Source: Zanthoxylum bungeanum
Lineage: Eukaryota > Streptophyta > Magnoliopsida > Sapindales > Rutaceae
NCBI GenBank assembly: GCA_019454045.1
Contig: SKCR01018443.1
Coordinates: 434,001-498,000, forward strand
DNA: 64,000 bases
Direction: 5' to 3'
A program made the translations under genes and the position numbers. Below are positions 10,850 through 22,513 of the stretch, in pieces. The notes under the pieces are model-generated. The model was not told the origin of the DNA and did not search any database. It saw only the letters and a program-made list of their open reading frames with translations. The first letter of the stretch is position 1. Each line of letters opens with the position of its first letter.

Positions 10850-13006
10850 TGTTGGGATGTGTGCCCTTGAGTTGCATATAATGTAGACGGCTTCATTTGT
10901 TTTTGAAATAAAATGATGCATTATTCATCTATCAAAATATTTGTTTAATTTTCGCATATTATAAATTATCTTGATTACCCTAGATTACTTATGTGCCTTC
11001 AGACTTAGTGTATGAGTGTCATACACAAGAGGATTTAAGTCTGAAGTTAGTAATCTTAAATAGTCCATATAGACCAAACAAAGTAGGTACTTTTTTTTTG
11101 ATTTATCTATAGCCGCGATCCATTCTATATTTGTATTGCGACTTTGATCCAGGATCGTCCATGTAGAGACATGAGAATGGAGGCACCTTGTTTGATATGA
11201 TCATATAGGACTGGACCCAGATGGAAATGACATTCTTATAACATCCGTTAAACAAAGAAAGTGATTTCGATCTACTAGATGGTCATATATGGATTGATCT
11301 TAATCTTGAGTCTACTACGAACTCCTGCATGACAGGCTATGTCCTTTGATTTACAAAGGTGAGGTTGGTGTAGCAGTCCCGACCAATAGCTACGTACTTT
11401 GGGGGCATGGTCTGTTGTGTTGCTGAGAACGTTTTACATATATATGGAGTTCACTCATTCTTGCGAGAAGTAGAGGAGTATCTTTCTTAAGGGTTGATTC
11501 GGTACTTGAACGGTTAGAGCGCTCAAGTCTTTATATTACGAATAGAAAGTTTAAAATTCATAATCGCTATGAATAATTCGTTCATTAGAGAATCAATGGT
11601 ACTTAAGGTAAAAATAATTAGAAGGGTATAATGGATATTTTGACCCGGCTCTAATTACGAGATACTCGTGAAGGGTTAATCTATATGTAGTGACTATATC
11701 GATGGACACCGACTTGGTTCGACTTAATATACCATCTGCGGCAATGAGAGTACAACTTCGTGTTTGTAATGGAATAACCCGGAGTTAATAATTCAAAATA
11801 TTTAATTAAGAGCTTAATTAATATTTCGAGATTATTGGAGTTCGGAACCGTATGTCCATTTAGTCCCCGTGCTAGCTCGATACACTATAGCGGATTTAGT
11901 ATAATTGGATAGTCCAATTATATACTCACAAAGGTATAAATATTATTAATCTGATTAATAATATTATTATGTCACACTTGAAACATTATATTAAAAGTTA
12001 ATATATGGTTTTATTAAATATATGATATTTAAACACATGTGATTTAATTATAATAGATATAATTAAATGAAAAGGTTAAGATAGTAATTTCTAAATTTGG
12101 GTTTTGGAAACCTTTGGATTTAATTTAGAAGTTACAATTTTTTAAATAGGCATTTAACCTTTTGTTTTGTAACATCTTTTCTATTAAGGAAAGTAAATAT
12201 TGATGTTACAAAATTTTTCATTCACACTTGTGCTTGGCCGAATTTTGGCTTGGAGGAAGAGGTAGGGTTTTGTTTTATTTTGTAAAATTAAACCCTAAGT
12301 ATAAAAAGAAAAATATGATTTTTCTTTTGTGAACACTCTCATTCTAACCTAGCCTCCATCTTCTTCTTGTTCATTCTCTCTCAAAATTTGAGACAAAACC
12401 AAAAAGAAAGAAAATGAAGAAATTAAAAATAAAATATCAAGTGTGTTTAAACCTCTAAATCGTTTAGGGATTATTTTGTGAGTCTTGCCCATACAAGTTT
12501 CCGTTGGTAACGAGATATATTTCAAAAGACTTTGTAGTGTCGAAAAAATCTTCATCTTCATATATTTCTTGTTGTTCACGGCAGTGACCATTATTTTTGC
12601 TCATTGCCGCCCCTTTACTTGGTGAAACAAAACTTTGTTTGGTTTCGTTTTAATCTGGTTTTTTTTGTGAACATTTTGTGGTTTCTTGGGGTTGTGTTGG
12701 GGCTGTTTTCAAGTGAAAAATCAGAACCAAAACGCAGCCGCTGTCCGCACATTTCAGGGGCTTTTTCTGTAATGCGTTCGGCGCGAATTGAGTCCAATAT
12801 AGTAAAATTTTTATCCCACTGTTCGTGGCTGTTCGGGGACTATTCCGGGGCTGTTTCAGGGTTGGAATTTTTTTCTAAAACTGAAGCAAAATTTCAGTGG
12901 TGGTGGCAATAGCATTTGGCATTCAAAGGAGAATGGTAGAAAAATTTTTCAAGTCCGATCCGTGTGCCTTAACCATTTCCGCTGCGCAAGGAAAGCGTTT
13001 CCTACA
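10850..13006 (+). repeat. 3' LTR of Copia-2
   Basis: It starts TGTTGGGATGTG directly after the polypurine tract. I place the end at CCTACA (13006) because the next base resumes sequence matching the Cys-rich gene of Athila-2, and CCTACA is a one-base variant of the expected CCAACA. The LTR is about 2.16 kb. Its short open frames, such as those at 12349-12912, look like chance frames. Confidence 0.75.
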
Positions 13007-13367
13007 CCTTACTCATGCCATCCCTAATGAATTTAATTTTTTCTTCACAGTTATCAGATACCATTCCTAAAGAACGACAACGAGTATAACATGTCATGCG
13101 TGCACATTTATAGCAGACACCTAATCTTTTAGCTCTTCTTTTCTTAGCATTGGTACTTTTTCCTAAACCAATCAGATATGAAATAAAAGAGTCAGAAGAC
13201 TCACCTGCCAATCGGACTCGTGTTTTAATTATCCAACGAATGTCATTAGGAATAACTTTGATCATCAGAAGTCTCATTCGTTCCATGCGAGCTCTGTAGA
13301 ATTTCATCAGAGAGTTTTGAGGGAGAGAAGGAAAATGCTTGTGAAGATTTGTGAGAACATCTTCCAT
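13007..13367 (-). pseudogene. Cys-rich basic accessory protein of Athila-1, C-terminus removed by Copia-2
   Basis: This is the same gene as 33309-33857 in Athila-2. From the ATG at 13367 the frame is open for 120 codons without a stop until the Copia-2 border; an in-frame ATG upstream gives a slightly longer version. It has a mainly helical N-terminal half, the conserved DIRW and RVRLAGESS segments, a basic run KKRRAKRLG and then CYKCARMTCYTRC, with all four Cys at the same spacing as in the other copy. It ends with KIKFIRDGMSK at the border. Retention of an open frame and of the Cys and basic residues, although the neighbouring pol is broken, suggests that it was once under selection. A similar layout (basic run, then zinc finger) occurs in the cysteine-rich proteins of carlaviruses; this homology is inferred from pattern only. 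Confidence 0.6.
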
Positions 13368-13504
13368 CCTATCTGTGACTTTATCTATAAAAATTAAACA
13401 CACAAATAAAACACACCAAATCTTAATATATACACAAATTGCATGGGTTGCCTCGCTGCTAGCGCTAAGTTTAACGTCGTCAGCTAGACATGACTTCCCG
13501 AATA

Positions 13505-14839
13505 TTAGGCTGGATCTGCAAGTGTGACACTTTCTTTTTGTCGCTCAAATGATTCTCCCCAATAGTGCTTGACATGTTGGCTATTAACTTTGAATGTGTT
13601 ATTGGACTTGGTATTGTATATCTCAACGACTCCGTAGGGTAACACCTAAGTAATCACAAATAGACCTGACCACCTTGATTTCAGCTTTCCAGGAAAAAGT
13701 TTCAACCTCGAATTGTATAACAACACCTGTTGTCGTAGTTCCAGTTGTTTGTACACTATTTTTTTATCATGCCATTTTTTGGTCTTTTCTTTGTACAATT
13801 TGGCATTTTCATAAGCATGTAGGTGAAATTCCTTCAATTCGATGAGTTGGTGGAGCCATTTTTCTCCTGCTGCTTGTAGATCAAGATTTAACTTCTTCAG
13901 TGCCCATTACGCTTTATGTTCAAGCTCCACTGGTAGATGGCATGCTTTCCCAAACACCATTCGATATGGGGACATACCAATGGGTGTCTTGTAAGATGTC
14001 CGGTAGGCCCATAATGCGTTATCCATTTTTGTAGACCAGTCCCTCCTTGTTGATCCAACAGTTCTCTCCAATATTCTTTTGATCTCCCTGTTTGAAACTT
14101 CAACCTGTCCATTTGACTACGAATGGTAAGCAGTGGCAACTTTATGAGTAACTCTGTATTTGGATAGGAGTGCATCGAAGTATCTATTATAGACGTGTGT
14201 GCCACCATCACTGATAATTGCCCGAGGTGTTCCGAAGCGAGTGAAAATATTCTTTGTAAGGAATTTTATCACCACTTTTGAGTCATTTGATGGCAGTACT
14301 GTTGCTTCAACCCACCCATTTGGAGACGTAGTCTACTGTAACCAGAATGTAAAGGTTTCCAAATGATGGAACAAAGGGTCCCATAGAATCAATCCCTCAT
14401 ACATCAAATATCTCCACTTCGAGGATGTTTTGAAAATGTCCTTCATTGCTCCTCGAAATATTTCCCGTTCTCTGAAACCTGTCACATTGAAGAACAAATA
14501 AGTAAGAATCTTTAAACAGAGTGGGCCATAAAAAACCTGATTGGAGGACTTTGGCTGCAGTTTTATCTCCGCTGAAGTATCCACCATATGGTGATGAATG
14601 ATAATGCTACAAGACACTATTGACCTCCTCCTGTGGTACACAATATCTCAGTAATTGATCAGCACAACATTTGAATAGGTACGACTCATCCCAGACATAG
14701 TGCTTGACTTCCTTGAAGAATTTCTTCTGTTGCTAATGTGTCCATTCCAACGGCCATTTTCCTGATACTATGTAGTTTACATAGTCAACATACCAAGGGA
14801 CTTCCTGCTACTTGATGACAAACAACTATTCATCTGGAA
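13505..14839 (-). pseudogene. Athila-1 integrase
   Basis: Several frames must be joined by eye, but the integrase is complete. It holds a zinc-binding N-part (CDRFQRTG with one Cys changed to Phe), the core with GIDSMGPF, AIISDGG and [19 protein letters not shown] (catalytic D, D, E), and the C-part with [16 protein letters not shown] and [12 protein letters not shown]. Coding ends with a TAA at 13505-13507 after a KESVTLADPA tail. About 140 bases separate it from the Cys-rich gene. Confidence 0.8.
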
Positions 14840-15299
14840 AAGTTTCTTTGATTGTCATATCATTGCCAGTTGTTTCTCCATTCTCGAGCCTCGATAAATG
14901 ATCTGCCACTTGGTTTTCTGTCCATTTCCTGTCTCTGATCTCCACATCAAATTCTTGCAGCAGAAGCACTCAACAGATCAATCTAGGTTTGGTATCTTTC
15001 TTCGCGATCAGGTATTTGATTGCTGAATGATCTGTGTAGACCACCACTTTGGGACCCAACAGATAGAAACGAAATTTATCAAAAGCAAACACAACTGAGA
15101 GCAACTCCTTTTCAATTGTTGTGTAGTTGAGTTGTGCTTCATTTAGATTTCTGCTGGAGTAGTAAATGGTGTGGAGAGGTTTTGCCTTGCGTTGTCCCAA
15201 AACTGCACCTACAGTAAAATCACAAGCATCGCACATCACCTTAAAAGGAAGCATCCAGTCCGATACTACTATGATGGGGGCAGAGACCAACTTCTATTT
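14840..15299 (-). pseudogene. Athila-1 RNase H
   Basis: An open piece of 106 codons (14970-15290) contains [28 protein letters not shown] and [12 protein letters not shown], the gypsy RNase H motifs with the catalytic D, E and D residues present. It ends at a TGA where Athila-2 has Arg-Trp (KPRLIRW). Confidence 0.8.
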
Positions 15300-16479
15300 C
15301 AAGATCTCAAAAGTTTGGTGGCATTATTTTGTGAAGTTGAAAGACACGTCCTTCACCAGCAGATTGCATAAAGGTTTAACAATCTTGGAGAAGTCTTTGA
15401 TAAATCTCCTGTAAAATCCTGCATGTCTGAGAAAACTGTAAATCCCTTTGATTGATGATGGTGGAGGTAGTTTTTCTATTGTCTCGATCTTTGCTTTGTC
15501 TACCTTGATTCTCTTTTGTGAGATCTGATGTCCCAGGACAATGCCTTCCTGCACCATGTAGTGGCATTTCTCCCAATTGAGTACCAGGTTGGTATCTTCG
15601 CATCTTTGTAACCTTTTTTTCCAGATTTTGCAAGCAGTGGTCAAAAGAGTCTCCAAATACAGAAAAATCATCCATGAAAACCTTCATACTTTGTTCTAGC
15701 ATGTCTGAAAAGATGGCCATCATGCAACGTTAAAATGTGGCAGGAGCATTACATAGTCCAAATCGCATCATGCGGAAAGCAAAAGTACCATACGGACATG
15801 TAAATGTGGTTTTCTCCTGATCTTCTGGGGCGATGGAAATCTGATTGTACCCCGAGTATCCATCCAGAAAATAGTGGAATTCATGTCCCGCCAATCTGTC
15901 TAGCATCTGATCAATGAATGGCAGCGGAAAATGATCCTTCCTTGTTGCTTTGTTCAGCTTCCTGTAGTTAATGCATACTCTCCATCTAGTCACCGTTCTT
16001 GTTGGAATCAACTCGTTCTTTTCATTGGTGACTACAGTCATTCCTCCTTTATTTGGCATGCATTGCATATGACTCACCCAAGTGCTGTCAGAGATGGGGT
16101 AAATGATGCATGCATCCAACCATTTGATAATTTCTTTCTTTATGACCTCCTTCATGATTGGATTTAATCTCTGTTGATGCTCCACTGTGGCTTTATACTC
16201 GTCGTTCATCAGAAATTTATGCATGCAAAATGATGGACTGATGCCTCGAATATCTGCTATAGTCCAGCCAATGGCTTTCTTGTGCTCGTATAGCACTCTC
16301 AGCAACTTATCTTCCTGCACCAATGTTAGCGACGAAGAAATAATCACAGTTAAATCAGAAGATTTTTCTAAGAATGCATACTTGAGATGGTTCGTAAGTG
16401 GCTTTAGTTCTAGGTGCGGTGGTTCTTCAATCGAGGGCTTGATTCACTTATTTTTTGGTAATTCTAAACTTTCCACCTA
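15300..16479 (-). pseudogene. Athila-1 reverse transcriptase
   Basis: The fingers and palm lie at 15730-16347 (YRKLNKATRKDHFPLPFIDQ, LDGYSGYNQISIAPED). A stop at 15730 replaces Gln in the APATFQRCMMAIF segment. The active site KVFMDDFSVFG is intact just after it, and the thumb continues in a shifted frame (15324-15671). The RT is thus catalytically well preserved but cut by one stop and at least one frameshift. Confidence 0.85.
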
Positions 16480-17499
16480 TGGTGTTGTTCTGAAGCGAGT
16501 TTCTCCATCAAGATAGTTGATACATTCCAAAATTTCATCATCTAGCTCTCTGTCAGTCATGTTGGTGATGCAAGCTTTAAGTTTGTCCGTGGAAAGTTGC
16601 ATTGCATCAGTATTCTGGATGATACTATCTATAACATAAATTCTGAAATATTCCTCCTCATTTTCGTCAATCGAGAATTTCATGGCTTTGAAAACATTGA
16701 ATGTTACTTCTTGGTCCTGCACCTTCATGGTTAGTTCTCATTTTTATACATCAATAACGGTTCTACCTGTAGCCAAGAATGGTATCTCAAGGATGATGGG
16801 TACATCTTTGTCTTACTCCATGTCAAGGACAATAAAATCTGTTGGGAAAATGAATTTTTCGACTTTGACCAATACATCTTCCACTACACCTCTCGAAAAT
16901 GTGAGCGATCTATCAGCAAGTTGCAAAGTAACTGAGGTGGGCTTTTCTTCTCCAATCTACAGTTTCATGTAAATAGACAAAGTCATCAAGTTAATACTCG
17001 CACCTAAATCACACAAAGCCTTACCGAAGTAATGTTATCCTATGGTGCAAGGGATGGTGAAACTGCCAGGATCTTTCAACTTTGGGGGAAGCTTCCTCTG
17101 AATAATGGCGCTGCATTCTTCTGTCAATGCTACTGTCTCGTAATCTCCCAATCTTTTCTTTCGTGACAGAATATCTTTCATGAATTTGACATAACTGGGC
17201 ATTTGTTCCAACGCTTCTGCAAATGGAATGTTGATATATAGCTTTTTGAAGATATCTAGGAATCGAGCAAATTGCTTATCCAATTTATGTTTCTGGAGAT
17301 GCTGTGGAAAATGTGGAGGTGGAATGAATCTTTCTCGATCATTTACCTTTTTTCCTCCATATGTGGTTTAGCTTCGCTGCTTTTTTTTGGAACTTCCTCA
17401 GTGGATGCCTTGATTCCAACATCTTTGTTTATCTCAGTACCGTTTTTCAAAGTAATGGCTTGACATTGTTCCTTCCTTTTATTCCTTGGATTTGGTTTT
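16480..17499 (-). pseudogene. Athila-1 protease region
   Basis: The segment before the protease (FAEALEQMPSYVKFMKDILS) is at 17035-17283. The active-site segment reads ALCDLGASINLM, and the flap/C-part is IILEIPFLATG, where the family has GRPFLATG. Several stops interrupt it. The linker to RT, rich in acidic residues, follows at 16477-16728. Confidence 0.75.
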
Positions 17500-18842
17500 G
17501 TGTTGCTAGGAAGGTTACCTTACGGTCTATAACTCTGAGTATTAGCCAGTTGTCCCAATTGATTTTCCAGTAATTTCAAAGATGCTGCTTGGTTTTGAAA
17601 CATAGCTTCATAAGACACTGCTTGATTTTGAATTAATGCTGCTTGATTTTGAAACATAGCATCATATTTGGCTTCTTTCTTTTTCATATGGGCAAGCAAA
17701 TCTTATATTTATGGTTTTTGTTCATATTCCTGGCCTTTGTTCTGCTGTTGGAATCCGGGTGGTGGATTGTTCCTTTGCCCTGAATTGTTGCTCCATGCGA
17801 AATTGGGATTATTCCTCCAACCTGGGTTGTAGGTATTAGAATATGGATTATTCCCCTGTTTGTTGAAATTGCTGACATGGTTCACCGTCTCATCGTGTTG
17901 GTTGTAAGATTCTACCTTTGGTGCACCTCGATATGGTGAACTTGTGGATCCAGCATTACCTTGCATGCTAAGAGTTTCCATGAATTTTCATATATGATCC
18001 AGCTTGGCATTCAATGCTATGTTGGCTCCGACTTTGTAGATTCCTGCTATTCGTTGAATCATTCTCATTTCTTTTGGCTACAAAGAATTATTGTTGGTCA
18101 TTTCTTCAATTAAGTCCCAGGCCTGATCTTCTCCTTTTGCCATTAAAGCTCCTCCAGCAGCAACATCTATTCTGGTTCTCATTAGTCCAGAAATACTATT
18201 GTAGAAGGTTTGGACTTGTAGCCATTTTGCAATCTCATGGTGAGGACATTTCCGGAGTAATTCCTTGCATCTTTCCAAAGCTTCGCAGAGGGATTCTGAG
18301 TCATGTTGTACAAATGATGTAATTTCATTCCTCAGCTTTGCTGTTATGGCTGTGGGAAAGTATTTTACAAGGAATTTGGTGGCAAGAGTGTTCCAAGTTG
18401 TGATGGAATCTGCTGATAGTGAATGTAGTCAAGCCTTAGCGCTGTCTTTCAAAGAATATGGGAAAACACTTAGTTTCATTGCTTCTTCTGCCGCTCAGTT
18501 GTAATTGAATGTGCCGAAAACTTCTAGGAATGTTTTGATGTGGGCATTAAGATCTTTAGTTACATTCCCCCCAAACTGAAATGATTGTTCTATCATTTGA
18601 ATGCATGTTTTGATGTCACCTGTATTTGCTGGTAAGGGAGGAAGTACAATAGATGAAATGAAGCTGTCAACCACCGGAATAGCTCTGTCTCGAATGGGAA
18701 TTGGTGTTGCAACTTCCAAAGGTTCAGGTTCCATGTAGATCTGTGCTTCTTGACCTTCATGTCTTTCCCTTCTCAACTATTTGATTGTTCTTTCAATTTC
18801 TTGGTCAACCGGACGGATTTCAAAGTTTATGGTTCGTCTCAT
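17500..18842 (-). pseudogene. Athila-1 gag
   Basis: I place the start at the ATG at 18842 (MRRTINFEIRPVDQEIE), because the same start occurs in Athila-2 at 43444. The capsid core covers about 18080-18776 (IKTCIQMIEQSF and CKELLRKCPHHEIAKWLQ), and the Asn/Gln/Pro-rich tail lies at 17684-17981. Stops at several points and one frameshift break it. Confidence 0.8.
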
Positions 18843-18947
18843 GTAGTGTCTGAGAACCTGAAACACATGAAAACAAAAATAATAAGTAAAAAAATTAGAC
18901 ACAAGTAAAGGTATCTAACCAAAAAATTAATAGTGAAAGATAAATAA

Positions 18948-18965
18948 GTCCCCGGCAATGGTGCA
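18948..18965 (-). other. Primer binding site of Athila-1 (tRNA-Asp type)
   Basis: The plus strand reads GTCCCCGGCAATGGTGCA, nearly the 3' end of plant tRNA-Asp, so the minus-strand element pairs with that primer. It lies 8 bases inside the LTR, as in Athila-2. Confidence 0.75.
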
Positions 18966-18973
18966 AAAAAACT

Positions 18974-20354
18974 TGATTGATGGTAATTAAACACAAACAT
19001 AACGCAAGCGCAAGTATCGCTCAAGTAGTATAAAATGTATCGATCCCACGAGGACTTAATATCTAAGCTATCAATTTATGAAGTTAAATTTTTACAAGTA
19101 TCTAATAGATTGGTTGTTGATTGGATGGTGATTTTTGTCTGAAAACTAGTAAATAAAACAATGCGAAAGTAAATTAAAGGAAAAATCAATATTATAAAAC
19201 TATCTAGGGTTGTGAATCCTTCCAATATCTTTTAATGATGAAGTGATTATCTCATGTTTGTGCAATATATCGGTTAATTAACTTATAAAATATTGATATT
19301 GGAATTCATCACAACCCTAGATAAGGGGTTTAGTTACCACACATATCTAGGACTAGTAAAAACTTAAATAAAGAAAATGACATAAAGTAAACTTGGAAAT
19401 TAAAAAGATAAATTAACAGTAAATAAAATGTTGGGGTTAGAGGATCCATTTTTATTACTTCTAATTTAGATATTTACCTTATTATAATATATAAACTTGC
19501 ATGACATTACCAACCGACGATATAGGTAGTATCCTGATTAAGTCAGATTTTAGATTAATTCCAACCGACCATAAAGGCGATATTTAATTTAGTTAGGTTA
19601 AAATCAATTTAATTAAGTCCAACCGACCATAAAGGCGGTATCCCATTAAGTCAGGTTTTAAAATAGTTTATATATTATAATTAAGGGAGATTAATCTAAA
19701 TATTAGTAATAAATGCTTTACCTACTGAAAAGTAAAATAAAGAAAGATATATTGCATAAAATAAAAATTAAATACAAGAAAGCGGTAAATAAACAAACAA
19801 GATACAATCTTCTTAGTATTCTTAAGGAAATCCACAGAAGAAGGTATGCAAATTTCAAATGAATTCGGCCTTAATTTATATGTAAAATTTTGGTCCACGC
19901 GTCGCAACGCAGAATACTTTGCGTGTCACGACGCGCCTTTGATTGATGAAACGTGTACACAGATTCCTGAGATGATGACACGTCGCACGCATTTCATCGG
20001 CAACTGAATTATTAGCTCGGCGTTGCGACACGTGAAGGCTTGCGCATTGCGACGCTGTTGTCATTGCTTATGTCAACAAGGAAACATGTCGACTGGTTGC
20101 ATAATTGATCACTGACATCATGATGACGCGTGTCGGTAGCATAGTAACACAGGCTCGTCGCGATGCGTAAATGATAATTTTACCCTTTTTGTCCGTTTTT
20201 TACTGTTTTGGCCCCGATTTGATTCCAGTGAGTCCTGAAACCTTATTTATCTACAAAATACATAAAGCACATCAAAATATTTACAAAACTCAAGAAACTA
20301 TACAAAATATTAAGTAAAAGGGGCGGTAAATATTGATATATTTTTCGCTTATCA
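18974..20354 (-). repeat. 5' LTR of Athila-1
   Basis: On the plus strand it begins TGATTGATGG and ends CTTATCA, aligned to the LTR ends of Athila-2 (TGACCGG and CTCATCA). At 1381 bp it is about 0.8 kb shorter than the Athila-2 LTRs and lacks most of their G-box zone. Three units of the CCAACCGACC...GGCGGTATCC repeat lie at 19507-19660. Confidence 0.75.
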
Positions 20355-21640
20355 TGCATATGCAAATACTTCATCAATTAGTGATTTTAAAGAAATATAC
20401 AAACCAAATTTGGGATTCGATTTTTCATGATCGTTGCACATGCCATGTCCTTAATTTATATGTTCAAGATGGTCTGACTTATTTAACACCTTTCATTGAT
20501 TCTATTAAGATTGCACTTAATTGTTTTTGGTCATATTCTCAAGTTAGGAGAGAATGGGCCAAGTTTTGTAAATTAAATAGTATTAAAGCGATACAATTTT
20601 CACAAGATGTTCCAACACGTTGAAATTCAACTTATTTTCTTTTATGTCAAGCTTTCCAATACAAAGATGCATTATGTAGTTTTTTCTCAACATGTTCAAC
20701 ATATTATAATTTTTCCTAGTCAATGAGATATTTGTGAAAAAAATTTAAAAATTTAAAAATTTTTTAATGATGCTATAAATATTTTTAGCGGTATTTATTA
20801 TCCTACAACACATTTATTTCTTGTTGAAAGTTTGAATATAGTTGGTACAATAGCTGAGCATGCTAAAAGTTATGATCATAATGATATTATTTTAATTGAA
20901 GCTATTTTTGTTATGAAATGAAAATGGTTGAATTATTTTAAAGACATTTCATTATATTATCTTATTCCCACGGTTTTTGATCCTAGGTTTAAATTAGAAG
21001 GTTTGAATAGTACCTTAAAAGCTTACTATTGATATTTAGAAATAGCTAATGAAATTAATATTACATGAATAATAGATAGAATAAAAATTGATTTAATAGA
21101 TTTATTTAATGATTATGTTAGTACATATAACTTGCAATCAGTAGGAAAATCTAGTAGTAGCGAATCTGTAATACATTCAAGACTTAGCGTAGGTAATCGT
21201 TGGTTACTACAACGAAATAAAAACATAAGGATAACACTACAAACAACCCGAAATTAGATAATTTATTATCTACCAATTTCGAGTTTCCTACTGAAAGTTT
21301 AGTGATTAAAATTTTTCAAGTACTTGACTGGTGGAACCGATATCAAAATATCTATCATGTATTATCAATTATTGCTAAAAAGGTGCTGGCAGCACCTATT
21401 TTCACCGTTGCGGTTGAGCAAGACTTCAGCTTATGAGACAATATATTGGAAGCGAGACGATCTTCATTACATCCAAGCACTTTAGAAGCAATAGTATATG
21501 TGGATGATTGGACCCGAGCTGATCTGAGGCAACAAGAAGATGCCCCACATGACTTTGAACACTTGTTCGACAATGTATCTACAAGTGCAAGCGGAACGGG
21601 AGCTGAAGGATCAACATGCACTGATAATGATGATGATTGA
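20355..21640 (+). pseudogene. hAT-family transposase remnant (C-terminal half)
   Basis: The start is missing because Athila-1 inserted here. The readable part begins with an HDRCTCHVLNLYVQDGL segment, a hallmark of Ac/Tam3-like plant hAT transposases, followed by a decayed middle. The conserved C-terminal dimerisation region is at 21360-21640 (VLAAPIFTVAVEQ, then EARRSSLHPSTLEAIVYVDDW). It ends in an acidic tail with TAG-free reading to TGA at 21638. Multiple stops and shifts between 20640 and 21350 make it inactive. Confidence 0.8.
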
Positions 21641-22513
21641 TCAGTAAATAATTATAAATTGTAATGGGGAACTATCTTCAAAATGTAATTGAACTATATA
21701 AGCTTTGATTCCTCTCACCCTTGGAGGATACGTGGGCAACTTAAGTTTTCAAAAATTTAAGTTCAAGCTCTTTAATTTCATTTTTAATTTAATATAATCT
21801 AAATTCAAATTCATAATTTTAAATAAATTTTTTAATTTCATTTTTTAAAAAATCATTATTAAAATTAAAAAAAACGAATGGAATCGGAACCGGGAATCGG
21901 ACAGGTGGCCAGGTCTAGTTTTAGTTGCTACTGATGTGATTGATGTCGATGAATCATGTTTTGTCGACAATGACGGTCTATCAGAGTTTGATGAGTATTT
22001 TCCCTGCTGTTTCCTTGTTTGTGTTAATCATACATCAATAGAATCTGATTATGACCAACTACTGTTGGATGAGCTTCCAAACCCACTCATTTACAATGAA
22101 AATAGACAACATTAAAATTTTGATTTTTGATAATCCATAATATACTTCCTAAAACATATTTAAAAATTACTAAAAAAAATAAACTCAACATTAAAGAAAC
22201 AATAACATAAATTTTTTATCCTTATCAAACTACTCATCATGTTGCACAAGTTCTATAACTATAAATTTATCACCAGCTAAAATATAAACATTTTATGTCA
22301 TTTAACCACAACATAAATCAAAATAAAAAGTCCCACTTTAACACACAGAGATGCCGTATTTTATCATTAATTCCTTATCTAGTTTATATTCACATAAAGG
22401 CAATAATAACTAACAAGTAAATAGAAAACAAAGATAAAAGGATGAAACTGTCATTTGATATACTGCAACCAGTTATGCTCACTTTAAGAAGACAAATAAT
22501 AAACTGTCATATA
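21641..22513. other. Stretch without a recognised gene, with possible hAT end
   Basis: After the transposase come about 240 bases of AT-rich non-coding DNA, ending in a GC-richer run near 21880-21915 (GGAACCGGGAATCGGACAGG, then TGGCCAGGTCTAG). This resembles the end of a hAT element. Bases 21930-22114 then form an open frame of about 60 codons without Met, acidic in composition, which could be an old exon, but nothing supports it further. The rest is AT-rich and featureless up to the target duplication ATATA at 22509-22513. Confidence 0.4.

Larger units (their letters stand above)
4814..13006 (+). mobile_element. Copia-2: Ty1/copia element, 5' LTR lost, 3' LTR present
   Basis: The order is leader (4814-4988), gag, protease, integrase, a foreign solo LTR (6875-8768), rest of integrase, RT, RNase H, polypurine tract, 3' LTR. 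No 5' LTR or primer binding site is seen; Copia-1 lies there instead. On the right, the Athila-1 sequence resumes at 13007 inside its Cys-rich gene, so Copia-2 inserted into Athila-1. Protein similarity puts it close to Copia-4 near the right end of the window. Confidence 0.85.
13007..20354 (-). mobile_element. Athila-1: Ty3/gypsy (Athila-type) element, 3' end cut off by Copia-2
   Basis: It is read from right to left: 5' LTR (18974-20354), tRNA-Asp-type primer site, gag, protease, RT, RNase H, integrase, then a Cys-rich accessory gene cut at 13007 by Copia-2. The 3' LTR is not in the window. On the right it interrupts a hAT transposase; the first five flanking bases are TGCAT. Gene order and key motifs (LAGHEFHYFLDGYSGYNQI, GRPFLATG-type) are those of Athila. 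It is more decayed than Athila-2 but keeps a good RT active site. Confidence 0.85.
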
